64,000 bases of DNA from Strigamia acuminata (Eukaryota; Arthropoda; Chilopoda; Geophilomorpha; Linotaeniidae), in contig OX442324.1 in NCBI GenBank assembly GCA_949358305.1, positions 6,669,601-6,733,600 of the forward strand. Direction: 5' to 3'. The notes under the pieces were generated by a model that was not told the DNA's origin, made no database searches, and saw nothing but the letters and a program-made list of their open reading frames with translations. Shown here piece by piece: positions 33,232 to 45,517 of this stretch. Numbering within the stretch: position 1 is the first letter of the stretch; each line of letters begins with the position of its first letter. A program made the position numbers and the translations under genes.

Positions 33232-36200
33232 CTATTTGTTCATAACAAAAATGTGTTCGCAAAGAGTATTTAACCTTGGTTTCGCTAACCATTTGGTTAA
33301 AATATCCGCCACGTTCAGAACCCCGGCGATGTGTCTAATAGAAAACGTTCCCTTTTCGAACCAGTCACGGACGAAATGCAGTTTGACATCTATATGTTTA
33401 TTAGCGCGGATTTCTATTCTATTTTTCGTATATTGAATCGCCGGCATACTGTCGGCATATACGCACGGGGTTGCGCGTTCAACGCAAAACATAATGTCTG
33501 CGTCATACAGTCGGTGAAGCCATATAATATCCTTCACCCCATCGACCACGGCCAGAAATTCACTCTCCATGATCGACAGGGAGGTCATCGTCTGCTTATG
33601 GCAGTTCCATGAGATTGGAACCCCCCCTAGGTACACTATATGGCCCCGAAAGCTTCTTCTCTTGTCTTGGTCTAGGGCGAAAGACGCGTCAGTGTAGACA
33701 GTAAGGGAATCATTCTTGCAATTCGATACATCGATGGTATAGTTTGGCGTGTTCCCTAATTATCGCAATACTTGCATCAGCATTCCAACATGACGCGCCG
33801 AATGTTTTTCATTGTATTGCGAGAGGACTATAACCGAAAAAAGAATATCAGGCCTAGTCCTGCTCGCAATAAAAAGGAGACTCCCGACCAAGTTCCTGTA
33901 CGGAAATACCGTGTTCACCCGTTCACTCTCTTTAACTTGCTGGATCATTGTGCCAGGGGTCACTGGCACTCGCACACGGTGACATGGATCCATTTTACAC
34001 AGCTTTTCTATGCACTTTCTCTGGTGAATACGGATTCATCCCCCGGATCTGTCGAACTCAATGCCCAACAATAGGGTCACCGGACCCAAATCAACAATGT
34101 CGAAGAAACCGCGAATCCATTTCAGGACGCATTTTTCGACGTAATCATCTCTTGAAAAGAGCACGATATCGTCGACGTAGAAAATGATTACCGCTTCGTT
34201 GTCCAGAGAATAGACACAGTTCAGTCCTAGCATTGGCACAAATCCCAATTGGAGCAGACAATCGTGGAGTGCTTGGTACCACATTCGTCCGCTCTGATGA
34301 AGGCCATATAAGGCCTTCAGCAGCATCCAACACTTATGTCGGTTTTTAGCTGTCCCGTAACCCTTGGGGACTTCACAATATTGCACAGTATCGAGGTCGC
34401 CATAGAGGTAGGCGGCCTTAATATCGATGTGCACGTCACGCCAGCCCTTAAGCACTACCAGAGTGCAGAAGAACACGATAACGAGGACGAAATTGACAAC
34501 GGAGGAAAATACCTCCGTAAAGTCAATTCCGGGCCTCTGTTTAAACCCCTGAGCCACCAATCGGGCTCGGTAGCGTTGAATTGATCCGGTGTGATCGCGT
34601 TTCATCTTGTATATCCATTTTGTCCCCAAAAGCTGTACGTCTTTAGGCTTGTCAATTTCGCGATAGACTTCTCGCTCATCAAAAATGTCTATCTCATCCT
34701 TCATGGCCCCTTCCCAGTAGGGTTTGTTAATGCCCTCAATCGCCTTCTCGTAGGTGTCGGGCTCAACTGCACAAAACCCCGCAAAAGGTAAGGGTTCCTC
34801 CCCTTCTAACGTTTTGAAGTCGAAAAGGTTCGGATCGTATGCGTAACCTTCTCCGTCGCACCACCGTGCAACATCAGTTCGACTTCTAAGTTTGTCGTCA
34901 TTGGGCGAGAAATAAACAACGTCAACTTTTCCAGCCGTTGCCCCGGCTTTGCGGACAGACTGGACTCTTCTCCATTTTGTCATGTCCAGCGGCAATAACA
35001 TTGGGTCTGGGGTTTCTTTCTCTTTCACTTTTCCCTTTTTACCCGAACCACGACGAGTTTGTACCCCAGAGGGGGGTGCCAAATCAGGATCCTCATCGTC
35101 GTCAGGATAAACATTAAAGAAATTCTCATCATCCCCCTTCGCCCCACCAATTTCTTCAACTGGATTATCCCCATCATTTCCCTGTGCCTCACCAATCTCC
35201 TCATCATCCCTAATAGGATTAACTTCAATTGCAGGCAATTCAATTGCTTGCTGCGCATTTGGCTTCAAAGCAGGCCCTGGGGTTCTAGGTGGGATAGGGG
35301 GCGGAATGTGTAGCGGGATAGGAGGTGGCATATGAGGTGGTGGCTGTCCAACAGGGGCAACGGAATCATCGTCATCTTCCTCGGTGTCGGAGGAAGAGTA
35401 GCCAAAACTCTTAAATTCTTTGGATCCCCCTTGAGGTCGTCAAATTGGGGTCTGTAATCTCTTTCCAATCTCGTACCAATACGAGTCCTCGAAGATCCGC
35501 ACATGTTTTGACGCAAAAACTTGATTCGTTTTAGGGTCCCAGATCCTATAGCCCCTAGTTGAGATGGCATAGCCAACCAATGCTCCTGCCCATGCTCTAC
35601 CCTCCAATTTGCCTTTGCGGGTTTGGGATGGAACATGAACAAAAGGCTTCGACCCAATGCACTTATGTGTCGTAAAGACAATTTCTTATTGAAAAATATC
35701 GAGTAAGGTGTTTTACCTTCAATCCCCTGGTGTGGGAACCTATTTTTCAAGTAGACGATCGAAGTCGCCAATTCAGCCCAAAGGGGATAGGGGAAACTGT
35801 TCTCGAGCATTAAAGCCCTCACCCCGTTAATAATTGTACGGTTGGCCCTTTCAGCCACGGAATTCATTTCCGGAGAGTACGCATTTGTTCGAATGCATTA
35901 CAGTCCAATTTTGGAAGCATAAGTGTCCCAATCCCGGGAGATGAATTCCCCGCCATTATCTGTTTTAATACATTTGACTTTTCTAGAAGTCGTCCTTTCC
36001 ACTTCAGTGAGCCACCGCTTGAAGTGGCCCAAAACTTCCCCTTTGGTTTTCATCATAATTATCCACATATACCGTGAATAGTCGTCCACAAGAATAAAAT
36101 AGTAATTAGCCCCACCCAAGGAAGGACCCTGTGATTTCCCCCAGACATCCATATGTACAATGTCCAAAATTCCTTTGGTTGAAATCGCAACTATAGGAGG

Positions 36201-38048
36201 AAAGCTTGCCCTCGTGCTTTTGGCAGTTGCACATGCATCACAGGTGGACAATTCCTTAGTGGACAAATTAATTCCGAATACGTCGTCAGACTTTTATAAT
36301 TTTGAAATGCCTTTAGCATTGAGATGCCCCATCCTCGAATGCCATGTGTCCATGGTTTGGGGCTGCTCTTGGTTTTTAACTTTCGCATTATTAGTGTTTC
36401 CACCCACATTTTTCGCTGTTGCATTAGCTTGGGGAACATTCGCAGGAGGTGTCTGAACCTCGTTCCCCGATCTCGGTAAATCAATCGCCGCAGGCGCTGT
36501 TGTTTTCTCGCTCACTTGCGCACTCAAATTAGCTGCGAATGTCCCTTTATCCGACTTACTCAAAATTTTTAGTAATGCGTTCTTATAGTCTAAAATGGTT
36601 AGTAACGGTTGCACAAATTTTTCATCTTTGACAGATGATTTAATCAAGTCGAGGACAGCAGCCGCATTCTGTTGCGCAGTTAATGCAGCTGTGTTTACAT
36701 TCTCAACCTCGATACGACAGTTGACTTTATACAATCTATTCGAAGTTCGAACTGCCGTAATCGATGGTTCCTCGATCTTATCTTTATAAATAAACATTTC
36801 CCCATTTTTGACAAATGTGCACATCCCAGCCTTATCGGTGCGTCCAAGTGAGATGAGATTTTTCCGAAAATTGGGTGCGAAGAAAACATTTTTCAAGGTA
36901 ATGTCCCTATGTCGGGTACCATAAAGTGTGGTGATGACAACATTGCCGACCCCTTCGATTTTCGATTTGCCTTCACCTTGCTGCACGCTGAAGTTGAACA
37001 GCGGCTTAAAGTCCGAGAACCAACTCCGGTTGAAAGAGAAATGGTCGGTCGCCCCTGTGTCCACGTATCATTGGGAATCACAATTGCCGTGCGACACAAG
37101 GGACAATGGTTGCGCAGGTTTTTCCTCCAATACTGCCGAGTATAAAGTGTGGGGCTCATCTGCATACGGGTCCAGCTGTGTGAGATTCGCTCTCTGTTGC
37201 CCTTTTCCACAGCCCCTGCCGCGTCCACTTCCTCGATTTAATTGGGCTGGCAAACCAGCAGCGGCAGGGAAAGTCCCAAAAGCTCCTTGCTGTTTTGGCG
37301 GCGACGGGCACTCTCTGGCAAAGTGACCCGTCCCTCCACAATTAAAACAAGTGCCCCGTGAGGGCCCAGCGGCTGTCGAAGGTTTCCCACGTGGTTTCCA
37401 TTTTTGCTTGGAAAAGAATGCAGTATTGTCCATTTGTTGAGTTAGGACACCAAATTCGTTGCTGGATTCATAAAGGCGATTGTATTCGCCAAGCAACCTT
37501 TCTTTCACGTTTTTAGCCGTGAATTCAGCATCTTCCCAATGATATGCTGTCTGCTTAATGTTCTCATATTGTGGGGGTAGATGGTCCAAATACTGGAAAG
37601 CGTGGAACTCGTCGGAGACTTCGATTTTCACGTCTTTTAGTTCCGTGACCTTCCGATCGACTCGCCCCGTGAAAACGAGCATTTCCTCGCCTTCTAACAT
37701 TTTCATGTTCAAAAAATCACGGCGCAGTCGAGCACGGCGTGCCCTCGTCGTCGGTTGATAAGCGTCTTTCAACGCTTCCCAAACTTTTGCAGCAGTGGGA
37801 CAAGAGACGGCAATAACTTGCTGAGGTTCCGCGCAACTCATGCAAAGGGTTGACATGGCTTTGTCCTCCCGGACTTTGAAGTCCCTTTTCTCCTTGGCTG
37901 TGGCGGTGTCAGGCGGTTGTTTCTCCGTGCCATCCACGTGGCCCCAAACACCGTTGTATTTGAGGAGCAGCTGAACCTGCACCGACCACGTAGCATAGTT
38001 CGTGCCGTCGAGTTTCTTTATATCCTTATAGTCGTCGTGTTTTGACAT
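33232..38048 (-). pseudogene. Copia 3 gag-pol with five stops and a frameshift
   Basis: Start at Met-Ser-Lys-His (38048), a better copia Gag start than the ORF edge at 38096. Gag has a CX2CX4HX4C knuckle (CFNCGGTGHFAREC). In-frame stops occur at 37070-37068 (TGA where the protease should read Tyr-Val-Asp-Thr-Gly-Ala just after), 36296-36294 (TAA), 35900-35898 (TAA), 34038-34036 (TGA) and 33762-33760 (TAA), plus one frameshift near 35.3-35.45 kb. Protease DTGA, integrase (TCDACATAK, HMDVWG, KTDNGGEF), RT (IIFYVDDIVLF) and RNase H (MESEFLAVV, NVADILTKW) are otherwise readable. Despite this decay the LTRs are about 99.6% identical. Confidence 0.92.
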
Positions 38049-39203
38049 CACGACGACACAATGCACAATAATAATGAAGGATGCACGAAAAATCACTAAA
38101 TTCGGAAATTATTCCGCACAAACACTTCACTAGACACTTAATCACACAGTGCACAATTGTCTCTAGTCCCAAAAACCAAAAAGGAAGGCGAAAATGCAGT
38201 TTCAACCCGGGGAATCTCAATAAGTGAGATTGGAAAACCTTGACTGGCAATCCACCAACTCTTCCGTCCGACCACCTGGGGTCGCGGGATCGGTTGGGGG
38301 CCCTGGATAAGCCCAGCCAAGAATACAGTGCTACGTGCCCGACTGGACGTAGGGTAGCACCGAATCTAACAAGGGACCAAGAACAAAAACTTAAATTTAA
38401 CAAAGTTTCACGAAATAATAAATACACTTTTGCGTTGTTAAGATGGGCGAATTGCGGGATCCGATCGTCGCAATCGCTTCCTCGTAGCGGTGAACGTCGG
38501 CTTGACGTAATTGGTGCACGGTAATGGGGCTGACGTGCTACCGCCTGCACACTTCCGTGCAAAAGCGGGGAAAAACGATCCAAAATCGTTGTTGCGCACG
38601 TCCGCGCCTTCGTGTAGCACGCCGGGGTGCAAGCCACGGCTTTTCCAATCCGAAATATAATTGTGTACGCGTACTTACACGCACACAATGTTCCAAACGA
38701 TTCTCCACCGTCGTTTACAATGAAAAATTCGGGAAAATGGCCGCCGAAGAACAAATCCTCGTTTACGACGATCCAGCGACGATTTTCGTCCTTTTCTTGG
38801 CGAAAATTCGTCGTTTCGACGGTTATTGGCGTCGTCTCGGTGAAAAACCACCGATATCTCGATGGGGCAACGTCGTACGGGCGTGTATCAGCTCAAATAC
38901 ACGTCGTGGATGCGTTGGCTTCGCTGCCAAATCCAAAATGGCCGCCCGAGAAAAATTTCACGATGACGGCGCAAAAAGGTGCTTATTTCGCACCGAAAAA
39001 ATTCGAAATTCGACTGCTTACACTCATAAATGTCCGTAGTAATGTCCGCACACCGAATCCTGAGGTTTCGAGTCCGTTGGCGAAACAATTCGTCACTCAG
39101 CCGTCGATTCGTGTCTGCGACGATCTCGGCCGACGTCCTTCGCTCGTTTCGTCTCAAAACGTGCCGGAAAAATTCCAAAAACTGCTGGCCTTATCGTCGC
39201 ACA
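38049..39203 (-). other. Copia 3 5' leader
   Basis: About 1.15 kb between primer site and gag start, unusually long for copia. It contains open stretches on both strands (for example 38627-39223 plus) with no recognisable domain and no conserved start context. I see no second insertion boundary in it. Confidence 0.55.
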
Positions 39204-39205
39204 GC

Positions 39206-39216
39206 CTCTGCTACCA
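39206..39216 (-). other. Copia 3 primer binding site, initiator-tRNA(Met) 3' end
   Basis: Minus strand TGGTAGCAGAG, two bases after the LTR, complements the 3' end of initiator tRNA-Met, unlike copia 1 and 2, which use the internal site. Confidence 0.7.
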
Positions 39217-39218
39217 CT

Positions 39219-39697
39219 TGTGAGGTTATTCCCGGCAATTCTGCAAACGAAAACAGAACAAACATCAGTTGAAACGGTGCGCGAAACCGACAAGCGTGCG
39301 CCATCTTTAATCTCGCAAACGTAAGTGACAGTACACGGTTAGAGGCTATTTTGCACTCTCAAACAACATAGTATAAATCATTGTTAAGTTTCCAATGATT
39401 TGTCCTTTACAATAGTAAATAAAAGCACCGACATTAATAATCGATAAACAAAGGAAAAAGGATAAAATACAAATCGCTTTTTCAAGCAGACGACATCAGG
39501 GACGTGTGCTGTAAACAAGAGAACGTTCAACCGCGGTACATAACAAGCATTGATAAAAATCATTATCGGTTGAATACTGAATCGGGACATTAATTTACAA
39601 CACACTTGTTACACATACTCGGAAATTGTGTAACCAATAAATCACGTAACACGGGAACAAATATTTAAGCATTTCAAAATGGGTTTGCAACCCAACA
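39219..39697 (-). repeat. Copia 3 5' LTR, 479 bp
   Basis: Complete; TGTTGGG...CCTCACA on the minus strand. Confidence 0.95.
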
Positions 39698-39702
39698 AAC
39701 TC

Positions 39703-41190
39703 CACGTAAGCCTGAATATTCCCAAAGAAACTTGGCGATCCTCGAAGTCGGGTAAATAACAAAAGAATGTCACGATAAAGTCTAAAGTCGGAACACGCGA
39801 GAGATCAACGACTGAAGACGCTCAGAACTGAGCCACTTAGTGAAGATGTCCGCGACGTTGTGCTCGCTGGACACTTTTCAAAGATCAAAACAGCCTGCCG
39901 TATACCATTCCCTGAGCCAGTGATACTTGACGCGGATATGCTTCGTCTTCGAGTTTTCCACGTCGTTAGATGTGAATTGTATACTGGCTAGGGCATCGGA
40001 GTAGATAATCGGACGAGACAGGCGGTTAAGAATCGAGAATTCGGTGAAGATGTTATCGAGCCAAAAGGTTTCCTTTACGCATTCAACTAGGGCGAGGAAT
40101 TCTGCCTCCATAGTTGAACACGCGACAGTCGATTGTTTTCGACACGACCAGCCAATTGGCACATTCCCGATATACGTTATGTAGCCACCGAAACTTAAAG
40201 ATGTTGTTAAGTCGCTAGCCCACGATGCATCCGTATACGCCCATAATTGGCTTGACACACAATTCGATAGTTCAATACGATAGTCTACAGTATTCGCAAC
40301 GTACTGAAGAACTTGAAGTAGGGCTCGGATGTGGGTGTTGTCATAGCAAGTGTTGAATTGCGATAGCGAAATGACGGAGAATAAGATGTCGGGGCGCGTT
40401 CTCGATGCCAGAAAAAGTAATGACCCAATAAGTGAGCGGTAAGGAAAATCGATCAGGTCTTCTGTCGATGCTCGAACTAATGTGGTTCCGGGTGTCACTG
40501 GCACCTTAACAAGTCGGTTCGTCGATGTTCCGTATTTCTGAACGAGTTTAGCGATATACGCACGTTGAGAGATGTAAGTGCGTCCCAATCCGCGGATAAA
40601 CTCGAAGCCTAACAGTTTGGTAATCGGACCGAGGTTGACGATGTCGAATTTCGAGGTAATAAGTCGAATAATCCGGTCCAAAACACTGTCAGCTGCATAG
40701 AAAAGGACAATATCATCGACGTAGACTAACATAACTGCGCAAATTGCCATAGATGTAAACGCAGTTGCATGCAGGCATTTTTCGGAATCCGAGGGCTCGA
40801 AGTGCTTCGTCCAGTTTCAAATACCACTGTCTACCAGACTGGTGGAGTCCGTAAAGAGATTTCACGAGTAACCAAACGTTGTCGGGGTGATTACAGGTGG
40901 CACCTGCCGGGATGCGCATGTAGACCTTGTGCTCCAGGTCCCCGTACAGGTATGCACATTTGACGTCGAGATGTGCGTCCTTCCATCTTCGTAGCACTAC
41001 CAAAAGGCAAAAGAATAGACGAATGAGGACGAAATTTACTACTGGACTAAAGACCTCGTCGTAATCGATTCCGAAGGTTTGGCGAAAGCCTTGGGCGACA
41101 AGTCGAGCACGATATCGAGTAATCTTGCCGGTCGCGTCTGATTTGAGTTTAAAGATCCATTTGCAGCCCAAGATTGTCGTGTTGGGCGGT
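39703..41190 (-). pseudogene. Copia 4 reverse transcriptase and RNase H relic
   Basis: Minus-strand copia RT begins abruptly near 41190 at the conserved Gly-Cys-Lys-Trp-Ile box. It reads RT (ARLVAQGF, AYLYGDL, GLHQSGRQW), slips frame near 40745 by one extra T, then reads V-Y-V-D-D-I-V-L-F, RNase H (MEAEFLALVE) and the C-terminal region. A TGA at 39880-39878 replaces an Arg codon found in copia 5, after which N-V-A-D-I-F-T-K-W continues in frame. Gag, protease and integrase are missing. The 5' break coincides with a DNA-transposon fragment. The 3' end continues at 26049 after copia 3. Confidence 0.9.
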
Positions 41191-41195
41191 CATTT

Positions 41196-41554
41196 TACGT
41201 CTAATCAGCACGTTTTTGACACTTTTTCAATTTGGGGCATTTTTTGTTTGACTTGTGTCTACTTTAGAAAATTGCGATTTTCTTAAAAACATGTAGTACA
41301 AAAGATTTGAGAATTAGTCATTTTTAGACTAAACAAATGATGCTCTACAAGTTTACAATTGGAAATTTCTGTTTATCTCTAACGGTTTCTGAGATAATTT
41401 CCCAATGACCTTGAAGGAACATCTCAAGGTCAAATTTAGGGTCACCAAAAGATTGCCCCACCCAACTTTAATACTTTACCATCATTAGATCAGATGATAT
41501 GTCAGCACTTTCAGAAATATTTACTATAGTGATAGACTTTTTGTTCATCCTGTA
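41196..41554. mobile_element. Half copy of foldback element C
   Basis: About 360 bp matching the inner and right part of the element at 49379-50135, ending in GACTTTTTGTTCATCCTGTA directly against element A. Confidence 0.8.
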
Positions 41555-42783
41555 TACAGGGTGGAACAAAAGTCAGTTCCCCTCAAATATTTCCTGAGCA
41601 ATTGCATCTAGGCCAACTTTGAGGAAGCGATCATATAGGAAGTTGGGTGAGAGCAATCCAATGATGTCATCAAATTTGACCTTGAAGGCCATTTTCAAGG
41701 TTATTCACTTGCTATCTTCTAAACCAATCAGGTTAGAGCAAAAAAGTCAATTACAAAGTTGTAGAGCACCATCAAATTAGTACTATCCAACTTATCTTAG
41801 TCATCTTAAGTTAAATGGTTTCGTTTTAAAAAGGAGACAAATCAGAAAAAAAATCAGCAAAGTGAAATTTTTTAACCCTCGGAGGCATAAGGATAAAATG
41901 TGCCGTTCTTGTTTAAGCCATTACGGATTTATGGACAATTTTTAAGTCGATTGGTTAAAGCGCCATTTAGTTTGTTTTTAGTTTGGAACTAATTTTATTG
42001 AGGACGTAATGCCTAAACAATAAAAATAAATAGATTTGGGCCATCGGAAGGTGGTTAATCACTACTGGTAAATGCGAAAAGCTGTTCACTGAAGTGCTGT
42101 TTACAAATACAGCAAAGCCAGCTTAAAAGTTATGCTGGAGTTTTAAGGGGCAGAAAATTTCCAAGTTGAATATTTAATTAAATAAATAATGAATCATTAC
42201 AAATTTCACCTGAGATTTACTTTATTATCAGATAAACAAAGTCACAAATTTTCAGCAAAAAAAATTCATAGGAAAAAAAATTTTCCTATTCAAGAAAATG
42301 CTTGTCCATAAATCCGTATAGCCAAGGATTAATCTTGTGATAAAATAATTATTGAGGCATTAAAAAAAGGCAGTGGTTTTTCTTGTTTACTTGCATAATG
42401 GTGCACATTTGAATATGTTTATTTAAGTAATTTAGTATTTTTGTGATAGAAATTTAAGTTTTGTCACAATGGCTGGCTTTAAGCTATTTCAGCTGATTTG
42501 TCTCCTTTTTAAAAGGAAAACACTTAACTTAAGATCACTAAGATAAGTTAGGTAGTACTAATTTGATGGTGCTCTACAACGTTGTAATTGACTTTTTTGC
42601 TCTAACCTGATTGGTTTAGAAGTTAGCAAGGGAATATCCTTGAAAATGGCTGTCAAGGTCAAATTTGATGACATCATTGGATTGCTCTCACCCAACTTCC
42701 TATACGATCGCTTCATCAAATTTGACCTAGACGCAATTGCTGAGGAAATATTTGAGGAGAACAGACTTTTGTTCCACCCTGTA
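41555..42783. mobile_element. Foldback element A (non-autonomous DNA transposon)
   Basis: Begins TACAGGGTGGAACAAAAGTC and ends in its reverse complement form (GACTTTTGTTCCACCCTGTA), with terminal inverted repeats of roughly 300 bp. TA flanks both ends. No transposase ORF. The same element appears inverted as B (45518-49307). Confidence 0.88.
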
Positions 42784-43617
42784 TAATGGTCATAGCCCTG
42801 GTGTTTTTTCTTTAAAAGTACTATTTATTTATTTCAAAATTAGACAAGCCGTAAGTGAACAACATTTATTTGCAAATGTTGTATAATTTTGTATTTTAGG
42901 TTATCTGAAAGTTCCTTAATATTAGCCATGATGGCAGTGAAATGAAGTTATCAAACGATGGGTCAGTAATAAGCATTGGTGACATCTCATTCTGTCATGA
43001 AAGTGGACTGGTCTAATATTTTTGTTGGGAGAATAAAGTGGTCTAATAATTTGTAGCAGAGGAGTGCGCTCACAGTATGAAATACTGTGTGTGGAAGCGA
43101 ATTTAAATGCTGAAACACGGCTAACATGAGCGCAATGACGTGCGCGCACCTCTAGCGCTTGAAAATGGTGGAAAATAAAGTCACTGCACTCTAAAGTGCT
43201 CATATGTGACAAACACAATGTAAAAATAAACTAAATGTTTAATAAAAACGAAAATGCTTACATAATTTGGTCCATTTAGGTGGAGAAAATACATGAGTGC
43301 TTGCTGGCATGCAAGCGGCCATTGTGATTGTGAAAAACATACATGCACACCATCTGGTGTTAATAATACGTAATACAAAAGCAAACAGTATAGAGGCAGC
43401 ATTATGCCCAATGTTAAATAATGAAAAGAAGTCTAAATAAATACACTAAGCTGCATAATGCAGTAATACATTAAGAAACACACGTAATGGATACGGAAGA
43501 CTATTTGGTATTGGATAACAACAATTTCCCCCTTCAATGGCAAATAGCCGCAAAAATAAAGAATAAGTTAAGGAAAAACTTTGAATGTAACTTTACAATA
43601 TAATAATAATATAATAT
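42784..43617 (-). repeat. Left arm copia-type LTR and 3' UTR segment (inverted copy)
   Basis: Reverse complement of 44694-45517. It contains a copia purine tract and an LTR start at 43523 on the minus strand. Confidence 0.85.
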
Positions 43618-43642
43618 AATATAATAATAATGACATAGTTTT

Positions 43643-44573
43643 ATTTTACGCAACTGACGGCATCCTGACTCATCTAATTGCTCTCATCAGCACCAAATTT
43701 GACATCGTAAATTTGGGTTCCATCTCGAAACTTTTGGGCGTTGAGTTCATCCGCACATCAAAAGGGATCTACATCACTCAAAGATCATATATTCAGAAGA
43801 TCCTTAAGAAGTTCGAGATTACAGTTGATAAACTCATCAAAGTGCCCGTGACACCAGGGACGACGCTCGTCAAAGGGTTCAAAGAAGATTTGCCCGAATT
43901 TCCATATCGTTCGTTAATAGGCTCTCTTCTCTTCCTCGCGTCCAGGACACGACCTGATATATTATCCTCAGTCATAATGTTGTCCCAGTTCAACAACTGT
44001 TACAATCACACCCACATCAAAGCTTTAATGCAAGTTGTGCGCTATGTGGGAAATACCGTTGATTATGCTATTGAACTTTCAAACTGCGCAAGTGGACAGC
44101 TTTGGGGATATACCGACGCATCCTGGGCCACGGACATTACCACGTCATTAAGTTTCGGCAGATATATTGCCTACATTGGAAATGTTCCCATCGGGTGGAG
44201 TTGTCGTAAACAAACCAGCGTGGCGTGCTCAACGATGGAGGCAGAATTCGTAGCCCTCGTTGATTGCGTCCGTGAACTTTATTGGCTGGACTACAACTAC
44301 AGTTCCGCTCCGATGTTGAATCGATCATCACGCCCAATAGTCTTCTCCGATGCGCTATCCTCCATCCAATTCACATCAAATGACGTGGAGAATAGTAAAA
44401 CGAAACATATCCGAGTGAAGTATCATTGGTTACGGGAATGGTACACGAATGGCGCATTTGATCTGCGCAAAGTCCCCGGACCAATGAACGTAGCAGATAT
44501 CTTTACCAAATGGTTAAGCTCAGCGCAACTTCGACTGCTAATCTCTCGGATCTTTAATTTCAACTTATCGTGA
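43643..44573 (+). pseudogene. Copia 5 fragment: RT end and RNase H
   Basis: The reading frame starts within the RT active-site box (D-I-V-L-F; the preceding Tyr-Val-Asp is missing). It runs to a natural-looking stop at 44573 through LGSISKLLGVEF, FPYRSLIGSLLFLASRTRPD, the RNase H YTDASWA and MEAEFVAL motifs, KTKHIRVKYH and NVADIFTKW. It is a close relative of copia 4. No stop or frameshift in about 300 codons. It forms the unique spacer between the two inverted arms. Confidence 0.9.
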
Positions 44574-44693
44574 CAATCCTGATTTAGTTTTACCCGAATG
44601 TGAGGATCATCTAGTTCCAGTGGGAATTTTCGGGCTTCCGTAGCGATAATTATAACAGTACCCAGCTCGATGATTCGACTTATTATTTCTATT

Positions 44694-45517
44694 ATTATTA
44701 TATTGTAAAGTTACATTCAAAGTTTTTCCCTAACTTATTCTTTATTTTTGCGGCTATTTGCCATTGAAGGGGGAAATTGTTGTTATCCAATACCAAATAG
44801 TCCTCCGTATCCATTACGTGTGTTTCTTAATGTATTACTGCATTATGCAGCTTAGTGTATTTATTTAGACTTCTTTTCATTATTTAACATTGGGCATAAT
44901 GCTGCCTCTATACTGTTTGCTTTTGTATTACGTATTATTAACACCAGATGGTGTGCATGTATGTTTTTCACAATCACAATGGCCGCTTGCATGCCAGCAA
45001 GCACTCATGTATTTTCTCCACCTAAATGGACCAAATTATGTAAGCATTTTTGTTTTTAATAAACATTTAGTTTATTTTTACATTGTGTTTGTCACATATG
45101 AGCACTTTAGAGTGCAGTGACTTTATTTTCCACCATTTTCAAGCGCTAGAGGTGCGCGCACGTCATTGCGCTCATGTTAGCCGTGTTTCAGCATTTAAAT
45201 TCGCTTCCACACACAGTATTTCATACTGTGAGCGCACTCCTCTGCTACAAATTATTAGACCACTTTATTCTCCCAACAAAAATATTAGACCAGTCCACTT
45301 TCATGACAGAATGAGATGTCACCAATGCTTATTACTGACCCATCGTTTGATAACTTCATTTCACTGCCATCATGGCTAATATTAAGGAACTTTCAGATAA
45401 CCTAAAATACAAAATTATACAACATTTGCAAATAAATGTTGTTCACTTACGGCTTGTCTAATTTTGAAATAAATAAATAGTACTTTTAAAGAAAAAACAC
45501 CAGGGCTATGACCATTA
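44694..45517 (+). repeat. Right arm copia 5 3' UTR and LTR segment
   Basis: Purine tract GAAGGGGGAAAT (44766-44777) precedes an LTR start TGTTGTTATCC at 44778. The LTR is cut by element B at 45518. Inverted copy at 42784-43617. Confidence 0.85.

Larger units (their letters stand above)
26055..39697 (-). mobile_element. Copia 3: copia element with nested LARD-X in its 3' LTR
   Basis: The 5' LTR is 39219-39697 (479 bp). The 3' LTR is 32854-33213 plus 26055-26173 (also 479 bp), split by LARD-X. TSD AACTC flanks the whole element (26050-26054 and 39698-39702). The two LTRs differ at two positions that I found. Net length without LARD-X is about 6.96 kb. It lies in the 3' UTR of copia 4. Confidence 0.95.

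Noticed and set aside
38026-39223. ORFs of 170-242 codons on both strands in the copia 3 leader
   Set aside because: No recognised domain, overlapping in opposite frames, and the region is expected non-coding leader.
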